In this document: piece after piece, positions 17,522 to 26,842 of the stretch
How the letters are laid out: every line of letters starts with the position of its first letter
Numbering within the stretch: the stretch's first letter is position 1
From: Bifidobacterium avesanii
GTDB taxonomy: Bacteria > Actinomycetota > Actinomycetes > Actinomycetales > Bifidobacteriaceae
DNA: 64,000 bases
Direction of reading: 5' to 3'
Assembly: GCF_009299475.1 (NCBI RefSeq)
Contig: NZ_WBSN01000009.1
Span: 1-64,000, forward strand
Notes under the pieces: generated by a model
Database searches by the model: none
What the model was told of the DNA's origin: nothing
Seen by the model: only the letters and a program-made list of their open reading frames with translations
Position numbers and translations under genes: made by a program

Positions 17522-19777
17522 ATGGCGACGATTTCCATAGGCGGGGCCCTGCACCCCATGTCCGAGCGGCTCTACGGCGTGTTCCTCGAGGACATCAACT
17601 ATGCGGTGGACGGCGGGCTCAACGCGAACATGGTGAACAACTACAGCTTCGACGGCGTCTACCTGCGCCACCGCAGCCTGCACCTGCACGGGCGCGAGCG
17701 CTGGCAGTGCGAGTCCGACCCGCTGCGGTTCTGGCGGTTCGTGGGGCTCAGGGCGGAAAGCTGCGGCGCGCGCGTGCAGGGTGAGCGCGGCCAGTGGATC
17801 GACACGTCCCGCCAGTGCCCGGCGCCGCCCGTGCATGCCAACAGCCGGTACGTGCGCGTCACGAGGCTTTCGCACACCAACAAGTCGTACATCGAGAACC
17901 TGGGCTACAACGGCGGCGGCGAACGCGAGGGGGAGTGTGCGATGGCCGTGGAGGCCGGGGAGACCTACGAGTTCAGCGCGCTGGTGCGGACGGTGGCCGG
18001 GCGCGGGCGGCTGGGCGTGCGCGTGATCGACGAGGACTGCGTGGCGCTGGTGGAGGCCGAGGTGGTGACGTTGCCGGAGGCGGGAAGCGGCTGGACGCGG
18101 GTGCGGTGCACGCTCGAGGGGACGATCAGCCGGTACGGCCGCCTGCGCATCGACGTACTGGACGACCAGCCGTGCGGCGAAGCCTCGCAGGGTGGCGCTG
18201 CCGGCGGTTCCGGCGAGGACGACGACCTGCTGACGGTGGATCTGGACTGCGTGAGCCTCATGCGCGCCGACTCGTGGGGCGTCGGCGACCTGAAGTGGCG
18301 CCACGGGCGGCTGCGGCGCGATCTGGTCGAGGCGATCGCCGCGCTGAGGCCGAGCTTCGTGCGCTTCCCCGGCGGGTGCATCGCCGAGGGCGTGACGCCG
18401 GGCAACGAGTACCGGTGGAAGGACACGGTGGGCGCTCTGCCCGCCCGCCGCCAGAAGCCGAACATGTGGGCGTACAAGACGCCGGACGGTTCGAGCTATT
18501 CGCAGAGCTACCAGATCGGCTTCTACGAGTACTTCTGCCTGTGCGAGGACCTGGGCGCCAAGCCGCTGCCCACGCTGTTCGCCGGCATCAGCTGCCAGTC
18601 GCCGTACCGGGACCCGCAGCACATGCCCATCGAGTCCGACGCGTTCCGCGCGGTGATCGGCGACTACCTCGACCTCATCGACTTCGCCAACGGCGACCCG
18701 GCGAACGGCGGGTGGGCAGCCGTGCGCGCGGCGATGGGGCATCCCGGACCGTTCGGGCTCGACATGATCGGCGTGGGCAACGAGAACTTCGGCGCCGACT
18801 ACCAGGCCAAGTTCGACGCGATCAGCTCCGCCGTCCACGACCGCCACCCGGACATGCTGTGCGTGATGAGCGCCGGCCTGTTCCCGTTCTCTCTGCCCAT
18901 GCGCCCCGCGTGGAGGCACGCCCGCGCGATCGCCGCTGGGCACGTGCCGGGCGCCACCGGCGAGCTGCTGGCCGCGCGGGGGAGCGCCACGGGCGACGCG
19001 ATCGTGGTGGACGAGCACTCCTACCATTCTCCCGAATGGTTCATCGGGCAGGCGCACCGGTTCGACGACTACCCGCGCGACGGTGCCGGCGTGTACTTCG
19101 GCGAATACTCCGCCAACGGGTTCTTCGCCGCGCAGCCGCAGACCGAGAGGGCCGCGAACCAGTGGCGTTCCGCGCTCGCCGAGGCCGCGTTCCTCACCGG
19201 CTGCGAACGCAATTCGGACGTGGTGCGCATGACGTCGTACGCGCCGCTGCTCGCGCTGGTGAGCGGCAAGGTGTGGAACCACAACCTCATCGAGTTTAGC
19301 CCCTCGCGCGTCTCTCCCACGGTCAACGCCGAGGCGGAACGGCTGTTTTCCGCGCACGTGGGGCGCACGGCCTATGCGGCCGACGTGGCGGGCGCGGCCG
19401 GGGAGGACGCGGACGGGCGGCTGTTCGTGAGCGCGAGCGGCGAGGACGAGCCGTTCCGCAGGATCGTGAAGATCGTCAACGTGTCCGGCGACGCGGAGTC
19501 GGCGACCGTCGAGGTGCGCCCGTCCGCGGCGGCGGTGGACGCGGGGCGGCTGAGGCTGCGCGTGGAGACGCTGTACGGCGGTCCGCACGCCAAGAACGCG
19601 CTCGACTACGAGGGCGAGGCGTCGCAGGGGATCCAGCGGCGCGTGAACGAGTCGCGCCTGCCGGTGGACGAGGGGCGTCCGCTGCGGTTCGCGCTGAGCC
19701 TCAAGCCGTGGTCGGTCACGCTGGTCGAGCTCGGGGAGCGAGGGAGTGACGGGACTCAGACGGTGACGGCCTCGTAG
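17522..19777 (+). CDS. Alpha-L-arabinofuranosidase, GH51
   Basis: A 751-residue glycoside hydrolase of family 51, which releases terminal arabinofuranose from arabinan, arabinoxylan or arabinogalactan oligosaccharides. The opening LYGVFLEDINYAVDGGLNANM and FVRFPGGCIAEG are hallmark segments. The acid/base is Glu421 in GVGNENFG and the nucleophile is Glu528 in YFGEYSANG. A carbohydrate-binding-like beta domain occupies about residues 115-250, and an Ig-like beta domain closes the protein. No signal peptide, so it is intracellular and acts on imported oligosaccharides. The 3' end overlaps the convergent regulator gene by 22 bases. Confidence 0.93.
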   Translation: MATISIGGALHPMSERLYGVFLEDINYAVDGGLNANMVNNYSFDGVYLRHRSLHLHGRERWQCESDPLRFWRFVGLRAESCGARVQGERGQWIDTSRQCPAPPVHANSRYVRVTRLSHTNKSYIENLGYNGGGEREGECAMAVEAGETYEFSALVRTVAGRGRLGVRVIDEDCVALVEAEVVTLPEAGSGWTRVRCTLEGTISRYGRLRIDVLDDQPCGEASQGGAAGGSGEDDDLLTVDLDCVSLMRADSWGVGDLKWRHGRLRRDLVEAIAALRPSFVRFPGGCIAEGVTPGNEYRWKDTVGALPARRQKPNMWAYKTPDGSSYSQSYQIGFYEYFCLCEDLGAKPLPTLFAGISCQSPYRDPQHMPIESDAFRAVIGDYLDLIDFANGDPANGGWAAVRAAMGHPGPFGLDMIGVGNENFGADYQAKFDAISSAVHDRHPDMLCVMSAGLFPFSLPMRPAWRHARAIAAGHVPGATGELLAARGSATGDAIVVDEHSYHSPEWFIGQAHRFDDYPRDGAGVYFGEYSANGFFAAQPQTERAANQWRSALAEAAFLTGCERNSDVVRMTSYAPLLALVSGKVWNHNLIEFSPSRVSPTVNAEAERLFSAHVGRTAYAADVAGAAGEDADGRLFVSASGEDEPFRRIVKIVNVSGDAESATVEVRPSAAAVDAGRLRLRVETLYGGPHAKNALDYEGEASQGIQRRVNESRLPVDEGRPLRFALSLKPWSVTLVELGERGSDGTQTVTAS

Positions 19778-21003
19778 CGGGTGGCGCGCGAATTCCCGAC
19801 GCGGCGCACCTTGCCCGCCGCCGTGAGCCCGCGCAGGGCGTAGTTGACCTGCGCCTTGGACAGGTTGAACCGCTCCTGGATCTCGACGCGCGTGATCGGC
19901 ACGCCTCTCTCGATGATGAAGGCGAGCGTCATCGCCTCAACGTGGCTGTGGTCGAGGCGGCTGGTCGCGGGGCGCAGCGCCGGGTCGGTGAGCGGCTTCG
20001 CCGGCCGGGCGACGAGCGGCAGGGACAGGGGTGGCAGCGGCGCGGGCCGGCCGTCGTGCGGGTTTCCGCTGCCGTGCGTCGGCGGGACTTCGACGGGGAC
20101 GCGGCGCAGTTCGATCTGATCGGCGTCGTCCCCGTCGGCGATGCGCTGCACGAAGCGGCCCTGCTGGTACGGGAAGCGGTACTTGCGCGCGGTGTGGTTC
20201 GCCCCGTCCCGGCCGGAGCCCCGGTTCGCGGCGTCCGGGCCGGATGCGCCGCCGTCGGGGTTTCCGTTTGCGCCGGTGCCGCCCTTGATGTCCGGCTTCG
20301 CCACGCGCAGCAGGGGCAGGATGACCGCCACGGAGGACGGGGCCACGCGCAGCTGCGGGGCGTCGATCGCGTCGTCGTACGCGGCCATGATGCGCTGGAT
20401 GCCGCGGCCCACGTTCCGCGCGAGGCCGAGCCGCTCGAACAGCTCGGCCAGTTCGGCGTTGCGCGGCTGGCTGGCGCCGTTGAGCAGGTCGTTGATGGTG
20501 AGGTCGCCGTACAGGCCGCCCAGTGAGACGACCTCGATTGAGGAGGGCAGCACGCTGACGATGGTCGCGCCGGGGTAGTCGGCGTAGTCGCGGTGCATCA
20601 GGGCGTTGACGAGCGCCTCGCGCAGCGCGCGCTCCGGCACGGGCGAGACGATGGCATGGGGGTCGTCGGAATCGTCGGGCGCGCGTCGGGCGGCGGCGTC
20701 CCGCGAGGTTTCGTCCACGTAGGCGAGCGCGCGGTCGAGCTGGTCGACCACGCAGCCGGCGAAGGCGTGGCTCGCGGCGAGGTCGTCCTTGAGGTCGTCC
20801 CCGTACACCGCCACCTTGAGGCGGAAGGGGTTCTGGTCGCTCATGACCAGCCGCGTCGACGAGTCCCGGCAGGCGTCCGGGTCCCATGCCTCGCCGGCCG
20901 TGGCGAACGCGGCCCGCGCCGCCTCGAACGTCAGCGCGTCCCCGTCCCCATCGGTGGCGTCCGGACGCTCCGGCGTGCGTGTGCGATCGTTGCTGTTCCC
21001 CAT
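19756..21003 (-). CDS. ATPase-fold (HATPase_c_4) putative transcriptional regulator
   Basis: A 415-residue protein whose middle matches the GHKL-type domain seen in Schlafen/AlbA_2-linked regulators: ALREALVNALMHRDYADYPG, IEVVSLGGLYGDLTINDLLNGASQPRN, and ELFERLGLARNVGRGIQRI (about residues 125-210). The C-terminal 60 residues (EAMTLAFIIERGVPITRVEIQ onward) look like a winged helix. The usual N-terminal AlbA_2 domain is not recognisable. A Gly/Asn/Asp-rich linker sits at about 250-285. The start at 21003 is tentative. It is convergent with and overlaps GH51; it could regulate it, but that is a guess. Confidence 0.7.
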   Translation of the reverse strand: MGNSNDRTRTPERPDATDGDGDALTFEAARAAFATAGEAWDPDACRDSSTRLVMSDQNPFRLKVAVYGDDLKDDLAASHAFAGCVVDQLDRALAYVDETSRDAAARRAPDDSDDPHAIVSPVPERALREALVNALMHRDYADYPGATIVSVLPSSIEVVSLGGLYGDLTINDLLNGASQPRNAELAELFERLGLARNVGRGIQRIMAAYDDAIDAPQLRVAPSSVAVILPLLRVAKPDIKGGTGANGNPDGGASGPDAANRGSGRDGANHTARKYRFPYQQGRFVQRIADGDDADQIELRRVPVEVPPTHGSGNPHDGRPAPLPPLSLPLVARPAKPLTDPALRPATSRLDHSHVEAMTLAFIIERGVPITRVEIQERFNLSKAQVNYALRGLTAAGKVRRVGNSRATRYEAVTV

Positions 21004-21042
21004 GCCTCCGAGCCTATCGGCCCGCCCTGACACGACGTGGGC

Positions 21043-22350
21043 CTACCAGAGGCGGTAACGCTCGGCGCCTTCGGTCAGCTCGTCGCGGAACTTCGGGTGG
21101 GCGATGGCGATGAGCCGGCGCACGCGCTCGTCCACGGGCACGCCGCGCAGGGCCGCCACGCCGTACTCGGTGACCACGTAGTCGATGTCGTTGCGGGAGA
21201 TGGAGACCACCGAGCCTGGGCTCAGGACCGGCTGGATGCGCGAAACCTCGCCGTGGCCGGCGGTGGAGGGGATGGCGATGATCGACTTGCCCTCGGGCGC
21301 GCGGCTCGCGCCGATGGCGAAGTCCGCCGCGCCGCCCGTGCCGGAGAACTGCGTGGAACCGAGCGTCTCCGAGTCGATCTGGCCGGTCAGATCGACCTGC
21401 AGCGCCGAGTTGACGGACACCATGCGCCGGTGGCGTGTGATCGCGTCCGCCGAGTTCACGTAGCTGATCGGCAGGAACAGGAAGCTCGGGTTGTAGTCGA
21501 TGTACTCGTAGAACTCCTTGAACGGCGCGGGGAACGCGGCCACGTGCTTGTACGGCAGGAACGTCTTGGCCCTGCCGTTGATCACGCCCGACTGGATGAG
21601 CGGCAGCAGGCTGCCCGGCATCATCTCCGAATGGATGCCGAGGTCGTTCTTGTCCGCGAGGAACTGCGCGGAGGCGGCCGGCGCCTTGCCCACGCCCAGC
21701 TGGATGGTCGAGCCGTCGGCGATGAGCCCGGCCACGTTGCGCCCGATCGCCAGTTCCACGTCGTTGGCGGGCGGCACGTCGGCGAGGGAGTGCAGCGGGC
21801 GCTCCTCGGCCTCGTAGAAGTAGTCGATGTCCGAAATGTGCAGCTCGGTGTAGCCGGAGGTGTGCGGGATGTTGGGGTTGATGCCGATGATCACCGTCTT
21901 GGCCTTGTGCGCCTGCCAGAAGTTGCCGGTGCCGCCGCCGAAGCTCACGAAGCCGTTCCTGTCCGGCGCGGACGCCTGCCCGATGTAGACCTCCGGGTTC
22001 TCGGCGAGCCCGCGGCGCGCGGTGTCCACGGCGTCGTGGCCGTGCGAGGGCACGAAGCTGATGGTGCGGGCGTCGTGCGCGGCGCGGGTGTTGCGGTCGG
22101 AGAAGCTGGATACCGTGCGGAACGAGCCGCGGTAGGCGGGGTTCGTGGCGAACTCGAACGGCTCGGGCAGGCCGTAGAGCAGCACCTTCACGTCCTCGAC
22201 GCGGTCGGCGATGGTGTGCAGTTCGCGCAGCACCTGGATCGGCTCGTCCCCGGAGCTGCCGGCGACGATGGTGTCGTGCGAGTGGATGAGGTCGAGGATC
22301 TGGGGGACGGTGCGCAGCTTGGCGCGGTATTCCTGGGCGAAGTCGGTCAT
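21043..22350 (-). CDS. Acetyl-CoA hydrolase/CoA-transferase family protein
   Basis: A 435-residue class I CoA-transferase of the 4-hydroxybutyrate/butyryl-CoA:acetate type, moving CoA between carboxylic acids in the cytoplasm. The catalytic glutamate is expected at Glu242 in LGIHSEMMPG. The glycine-rich GGTGNFWQAHKAK stretch and the C-terminal FSGTGGAADFAIGASRA and TEYGVAALRGVPVDERVRRLI are family marks. It lies about 105 bases downstream of the crotonase gene on the same strand, forming a CoA-thioester module with the crotonase and thioesterase. This is unexpected in a sugar-fermenting organism without beta-oxidation. Confidence 0.9.
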   Translation of the reverse strand: MTDFAQEYRAKLRTVPQILDLIHSHDTIVAGSSGDEPIQVLRELHTIADRVEDVKVLLYGLPEPFEFATNPAYRGSFRTVSSFSDRNTRAAHDARTISFVPSHGHDAVDTARRGLAENPEVYIGQASAPDRNGFVSFGGGTGNFWQAHKAKTVIIGINPNIPHTSGYTELHISDIDYFYEAEERPLHSLADVPPANDVELAIGRNVAGLIADGSTIQLGVGKAPAASAQFLADKNDLGIHSEMMPGSLLPLIQSGVINGRAKTFLPYKHVAAFPAPFKEFYEYIDYNPSFLFLPISYVNSADAITRHRRMVSVNSALQVDLTGQIDSETLGSTQFSGTGGAADFAIGASRAPEGKSIIAIPSTAGHGEVSRIQPVLSPGSVVSISRNDIDYVVTEYGVAALRGVPVDERVRRLIAIAHPKFRDELTEGAERYRLW

Positions 22351-22455
22351 GGGTTGGGTTTCCTTGGGATCGGTGGGTTTGGATGGATGGTTGCGCGGAT
22401 GGCTGGATTGATGAGGTTGGATTGATGGGGAATGACGGGATCGCGGCGATGCGGC

Positions 22456-23277
22456 TCAGCGGCCGTGGAACACCGGCGCCCGCTTCTCCACGAACGCGGC
22501 GACGGCCTCGCGCGCGTCCTCGGTGTTGAGAGCCACGTCGTTGCGGGCGGCATTGATGCGCACGGGTTCGGTGATGCGGCTCAGCGGGTAGATGTCGCGC
22601 AGGGACTGCTTGATGTACCTGACGGTGATGGGAGGGTTGGCGAGGATGAGCCGCGCCACGCGCTCGCCCTCCTCCACCAGCTTGTCCTTGGGGACGATCT
22701 CGTTGACGAAGCCGACCTGGTACGCGCGTTCGGCGTCGATCGGCGCGCCGGTCAGGGCCAGATACGAGGCGACGTGCGTCGGCAGGGCCCATGCGGCGCC
22801 CCCGGTGCCGCCCACCGCGCCGATCTTGACCTCCGGCACGCCGAACTTGGCCTCGGGGGAGGCGATGACGATGTCGGAGTAGGCGACCACGCAGAAGGCG
22901 CCGCCCACCGCCCAGCCCTGCACGAGCGTGATCACCGGCTTGGAGACCAGGGTCGGCTGGGGGAACGTTTTGGGGCCGAGCTCCTTGGGCGGAATCTCGC
23001 CCTCGGGGATGACCGGCGGGTTCTTGGACTCCTTGAGGTCATGGCCGCCGGAGAAGATGCGGCCCTCGGCCCTCAGGATGATGACGCGCACGTCGTCGTC
23101 CCGGTCGGCCCGGGTGAAGGCGTCGACGAACTGGCGGGACTGCGCGTAGCCGAACGCGTTGGCGGGCGCGTGGTCGAGCGTGATGGTGGCGATGTGGTCT
23201 TTGACCTCGTAGCGCACCTGCTCGGTGGCATACGGGTCGTAGCGGTTCGCGTCGTTGGTTTGCTGCGGTTCGGACAT
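22456..23277 (-). CDS. Crotonase-fold (enoyl-CoA hydratase/isomerase family) protein
   Basis: A 273-residue crotonase-superfamily protein. The oxyanion-hole segments are FSGGHDL (about 75-81) and GWAVGGAF (about 121-128). Of the two glutamates used by true enoyl-CoA hydratases, only the second is kept (Glu149 in FGVPEV); the first position is Cys129. An extra proline-rich stretch of about 25 residues follows the first motif. It is therefore more likely an isomerase or another acyl-CoA enzyme than a classical hydratase (inference). GAAGGGA precedes the ATG. It sits between the CoA-transferase and thioesterase genes on the same strand. Confidence 0.87.
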   Translation of the reverse strand: MSEPQQTNDANRYDPYATEQVRYEVKDHIATITLDHAPANAFGYAQSRQFVDAFTRADRDDDVRVIILRAEGRIFSGGHDLKESKNPPVIPEGEIPPKELGPKTFPQPTLVSKPVITLVQGWAVGGAFCVVAYSDIVIASPEAKFGVPEVKIGAVGGTGGAAWALPTHVASYLALTGAPIDAERAYQVGFVNEIVPKDKLVEEGERVARLILANPPITVRYIKQSLRDIYPLSRITEPVRINAARNDVALNTEDAREAVAAFVEKRAPVFHGR

Positions 23278-23415
23278 GGCATTCCCTTCTCGTGATGTCT
23301 GATTGGGTGTGGTGACAAGCGAAGAGGGGATGGCGCCTGATGGCGTTTCTTTGCCGTTGATGGCGACGATAACAGGTTTTGGCCGGCCGCGGAACCGCGC
23401 GGCTATACGAGGGTT

Positions 23416-23955
23416 TTATACGCGGCTATCCGTCGTTCGCGCGGCGCGGTCCCGCTCCCCGTCCTCCCGTTCCTTCCGCTCCTCCTCGCGCAGCTGCTCG
23501 GCCCGCCGGCGCCTGAGGTAGTCGATGCTCACCTTCTTGTTCATCACCACGCCGTCGGACAGCACGCAGCCGTCCTCGTCCACGGCCCGGACGCGGTAGT
23601 AGTACTCGTTGCCGTTCACGTGGTCGAAGTCCGCGATGCCGGTGACCACGCCCCTGACCCCGCTGCGGCGGTGGCGGATGTGGATGTCCACGCCGAACAC
23701 GCGCTCGGTGGCCGGATCGAAGCGGAAGTGCATGCCCACGCCTCCCACCGTCTCCAGCAGCGCGCACGTGGCGCCGCCGTGCAGGAACCCGTAGCCCTGC
23801 AGATGGTGTTCGGTGATGGGCATGGTGGCCTCCACGTGGTCGGCGGTGCACTGCGTGATCGTGATGCCCAGATAGTCGGTGAGCCCGCCGGCGTGCGGTT
23901 CGGGCAGGTCGTCGTCGTGCGCGGCTCGCGCGTCGCGTGCGGTCGGTGATGCCAT
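23416..23955 (-). CDS. PaaI-type hotdog-fold acyl-CoA thioesterase
   Basis: A 179-residue single-hotdog thioesterase. The central LQGYGFLHGGATCALLETVGG contains the HGG motif and the aspartate/glutamate-bearing helix of the PaaI/YbdB group, which hydrolyses aryl- or acyl-CoA. The C-terminal about 40 residues are highly charged (Arg/Glu-rich) and beyond the fold. The ATG at 23955 has AAGGGGA upstream. It is the first gene of the minus-strand CoA module and is divergent from the nitroreductase operon. Confidence 0.88.
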   Translation of the reverse strand: MASPTARDARAAHDDDLPEPHAGGLTDYLGITITQCTADHVEATMPITEHHLQGYGFLHGGATCALLETVGGVGMHFRFDPATERVFGVDIHIRHRRSGVRGVVTGIADFDHVNGNEYYYRVRAVDEDGCVLSDGVVMNKKVSIDYLRRRRAEQLREEERKEREDGERDRAARTTDSRV

Positions 23956-24150
23956 GGTCGTTCCCCTTCGTGCTGGATTGCGGTGAGACAAGCGGCATCG
24001 TATCAGCGCGCGGTCGGCGCGGGGCTATCGGGGAAATTGAGCGCGCGCTATCAACCCGCGGCGTTGCGGGACCGGGCGCCGGCGCTTTGAGCGGCCTATA
24101 AGCAGCGCCTGTAGCCGCGCCGTTCGCGCACCGCGCGCCGTGCCGTATGG

Positions 24151-24216
24151 TGAGGGGCAAGCACGGCGGCGGACCCCTCGGAAGGGGATGTCCGACCGGT
24201 CCGCGGCCGTGCCTCA
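24151..24216 (+). promoter_or_regulatory. Candidate structured RNA leader of the nitroreductase operon
   Basis: A nested hairpin of about 66 bases lies 98 bases before the nitroreductase start. TGAG (24151-24154) pairs with CTCA (24213-24216), GCACGGC (24161-24167) with GCCGTGC (24206-24212), GCGGAC (24169-24174) with GTCCGC (24199-24204), and CCCT with AGGG at the tip. A six-base 5' bulge and an internal loop break the helix. It may be a cis-regulatory RNA; it does not match a riboswitch I can name. The rest of 23956-24314 is GC-rich with no gene. Confidence 0.45.
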
Positions 24217-24314
24217 TCCTCCCGACGATCTCCCGCGGCAACGGCGCGCCGCCGCCCGCAGTCCGCATACGGCAACCGCTCCAAGGCAATCATTCCAAGA
24301 AGAAGGGCAAGCAC

Positions 24315-25121
24315 ATGACCGACCATCCATTCCCGGCGTCCCCTCCGGACCAACTCGACAACCCGACGCTGGGCATCCTCGCCTCGCGCCGCACCATCCG
24401 CAAGTTCGAGGATCGTCCCGTGGCGCCGGAGACGGTCGCCGCGATCGAGGACGCGGCCCGCCAGACCGCCACCAGCCAGTCGCTGAGCGCATGGTCCGCC
24501 ATCCGCGTCAAGGACCCGCGCACCCGCGAGGCCATCGCGCAGATCTGCGGCCACGCGCGCATCGCGCGGGCGCCCCTGCTGTACGTCTTCGCGGCCGACG
24601 AGCACCGCAACCTGCGCATCGCCCGGGCCAAGGGCGTGAGCGTGGATGCGGACACCCCGTTCTCCACGTCGGCCCTGTTCTTCCAGGCGTACGACGACGC
24701 GGTGCTCGCCGTGCACGCGGCCGAAACCGCCGCCGAGTCGCTGGGCCTCGGCGCGGTGATCCTGGGCGCCATCACGTTCGATCTCGAGCGCGTGATCGAC
24801 CTGCTGCACCTGCCGCGGCACGTCTTCCCGGTGCTCGGTCTGGCCCTCGGCTACCCGGCCAAGGTGCCGGAACTGAAGCCCCGGCCGCCGCGCGGGGCGC
24901 AGTTCTTCGACGACGTCTATCCGGACGACGCCGCCAACCCCGACCCGCTCGCCCCGCTCGCGGACTTCGACCGCGAGGTCCGCGACTACTACCTGCGCCG
25001 CAATCCCGACAACCCCATCTCCTCGTTCACCGACTACGTGGCCGGTATCGGCCGCACCCCGGTCACCCGCCCCCGTCCCATCGTCCGCGCCATCGCCCGG
25101 CAGGGCTTCGCCACCGACTGA
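24315..25121 (+). CDS. Nitroreductase-family FMN oxidoreductase
   Basis: A 268-residue flavin reductase of the NfsA/NADPH-dependent group. The N-terminal ILASRRTIRKFEDRPV holds the FMN-phosphate-binding arginines, ATSQSLSAWSAIRV is the next FMN contact, and GLGAVILGAI (about 150-160) plus LGLALGYPAKVPELKPRPP close the flavin site. It is cytosolic. AAGGGCAA sits upstream of the ATG. It leads an operon with a Dpp-type ABC transporter and a DUF1684 protein, suggesting that it reduces or cleaves something imported by that system. The substrate is unknown. Confidence 0.9.
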   Translation: MTDHPFPASPPDQLDNPTLGILASRRTIRKFEDRPVAPETVAAIEDAARQTATSQSLSAWSAIRVKDPRTREAIAQICGHARIARAPLLYVFAADEHRNLRIARAKGVSVDADTPFSTSALFFQAYDDAVLAVHAAETAAESLGLGAVILGAITFDLERVIDLLHLPRHVFPVLGLALGYPAKVPELKPRPPRGAQFFDDVYPDDAANPDPLAPLADFDREVRDYYLRRNPDNPISSFTDYVAGIGRTPVTRPRPIVRAIARQGFATD

Positions 25122-25152
25122 GCCGGGCGCCTCAACTTCCAAGGAAACCATC

Positions 25153-26823
25153 ATGCCAACGCATTCGTCTTCATCATTCCGCTCCCGCCGCCCGCTGTCC
25201 GTCACCCTGTCCGCCGCGGGGCTCGCCGCCGTCCTCGTCCTGTCCGGCTGCGGCAGCGCCAACGCCGCCTCGCGCTCGTCGGCGGCCGGCGGAACCCCCG
25301 TCTCCGGAGGCACGCTCAAAGTCGCGGAGATCCCGGACATCTACTCGTGCATCGATCCCTCGCAGGCCTCGTGGAGCGGCTCGCGCAACATCGTGCGCCA
25401 GTTCGTCGAATCCCTGACGGACCAGGATCCCGAAACCAACGAGATCAAGCCGTGGCTCGCCTCCGACTGGACGATCAGCCCCGACGGCAAAACCTACACC
25501 TTCAACCTCAAGCACGGCATCACCTTCTCCAACGGGGAGGCCTTCAACGCCGACGCCGTGGTGAAGAACATCCAGTCTGCGGCGGCGACCCCGGGCGTGC
25601 CCGCCTCGACCGCGCTGACGACGCTCGATCAGGTGCGAGCCGTGGACGACGACACGGTGGAGATCTCGTTCAAGGAGCCCAATCCGTCGTTCCTGAGCGC
25701 CACGTCCATCACCAAGCTCGGCATGCTGGCGCCCGAATCGCTCAAGCAGACGCCCGAACAGCGCTGCACGGGCAGCAAGCTGTATGGCACGGCCGCGTTC
25801 ACGCTCGAATCCTACGATCCCAAAACCAAGGCCGTGCTCAGGAAGCGCGCCGACTACAAGGCAAATTCCGCGCTCGCCAAGCACGACGGCCCCGCCTACC
25901 TCGACGCCATCGAATACCAGTACATCCCGGAGGAATCCGTGCGCACCGGCAGCCTCGTGAGCGGACAGGTCGATGCGATCGTGGCGCCCTCCGACCAGCA
26001 GATCACCGACAACGCCGCCACGCAGATCAAGGCGGCCGGCGGCACGGTCGAAAGCCGCGCCCTGCCCGGTCAGGCGTTCAACCTGTATCCCAACGTGCGC
26101 GAGGGGCGGATTCTGTCCGACGTGCGCGTGCGGCAGGCGGTCTCGCTGGCCATCGACCGCGCCACCTACGCCTCGACGGCCATCCGCAAGGACTACACCG
26201 TGGTCAAGGGCTTCTACGGCGCCACCACCAGCGACGCCATCGCGACGCCGGAACTCACCAAGTACGATCCGCAGGCCGCCGGCAAGCTGCTCGACGAGGC
26301 CGGGTGGACGCTCGGCCCCGACGGCTACCGCTACAAGGACGGCAGGAAGCTCACCCTGCACTGGCTGGACAAGACCAAGAAAACCGGCGTGGAGCTCGTC
26401 ATCGACGAACTCAAGCAGATCGGCGTGGACCTCCAGTTCGACCAGACGACCGCGGCCGTCGCCAAGTCCCGCGACCAGTCCGGCGACTATGACCTGAACA
26501 GCATCGCCTCATACACCCGCAACGATCCGTCGGCCCTGAACCTCTACTACAGCGATCAGGCCAGCTACAAGACGGGCGAATTCTCGCTCGACGAGGCGAA
26601 CTGGACCAAGGCGCAGGATCTCTACCGCGCCGGCGGCCAGGAATCCGACGAGGCCAAGCGGGCCGAGGACTACAAGCAGTTCCAGCAGCTGCTCGCCGAC
26701 CAGTACGCCGTCTTCCCGCTGTACGAACGCAGCCAGGACTACGCCCACTCCGCCAAGCTGCAGGGCGCGAGGTTCATCGGCGAATCCTGGGTGGACTTCT
26801 ACGACGCCTGGCTGGCCAAGTGA
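25153..26823 (+). CDS. Peptide/nickel-type ABC substrate-binding lipoprotein (SBP family 5)
   Basis: A 556-residue extracellular binding protein of the DppA/OppA/NikA family. The signal peptide ends in a lipobox (LSGC, Cys33). Domain landmarks include WLASDWTISPDGKTYTFNLKHGITFSNGEAF (about 96-126) and the LSDVRVRQAVSLAIDRATYAS hinge segment (about 319-339). It starts 31 bases after the nitroreductase gene. A Ser/Ala-rich linker follows the lipid anchor. The ligand is unknown; the group binds oligopeptides, nickel complexes, glutathione or small amine/sulfur compounds. Confidence 0.92.
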   Translation: MPTHSSSSFRSRRPLSVTLSAAGLAAVLVLSGCGSANAASRSSAAGGTPVSGGTLKVAEIPDIYSCIDPSQASWSGSRNIVRQFVESLTDQDPETNEIKPWLASDWTISPDGKTYTFNLKHGITFSNGEAFNADAVVKNIQSAAATPGVPASTALTTLDQVRAVDDDTVEISFKEPNPSFLSATSITKLGMLAPESLKQTPEQRCTGSKLYGTAAFTLESYDPKTKAVLRKRADYKANSALAKHDGPAYLDAIEYQYIPEESVRTGSLVSGQVDAIVAPSDQQITDNAATQIKAAGGTVESRALPGQAFNLYPNVREGRILSDVRVRQAVSLAIDRATYASTAIRKDYTVVKGFYGATTSDAIATPELTKYDPQAAGKLLDEAGWTLGPDGYRYKDGRKLTLHWLDKTKKTGVELVIDELKQIGVDLQFDQTTAAVAKSRDQSGDYDLNSIASYTRNDPSALNLYYSDQASYKTGEFSLDEANWTKAQDLYRAGGQESDEAKRAEDYKQFQQLLADQYAVFPLYERSQDYAHSAKLQGARFIGESWVDFYDAWLAK

Positions 26824-26842
26824 CGGACGGAGGACGACGGCC

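Noticed and set aside
24151-24300. SAM, TPP or FMN riboswitch in the nitroreductase leader.
   Set aside because: The conserved core sequences of these classes were not found; only a generic structured leader is claimed.
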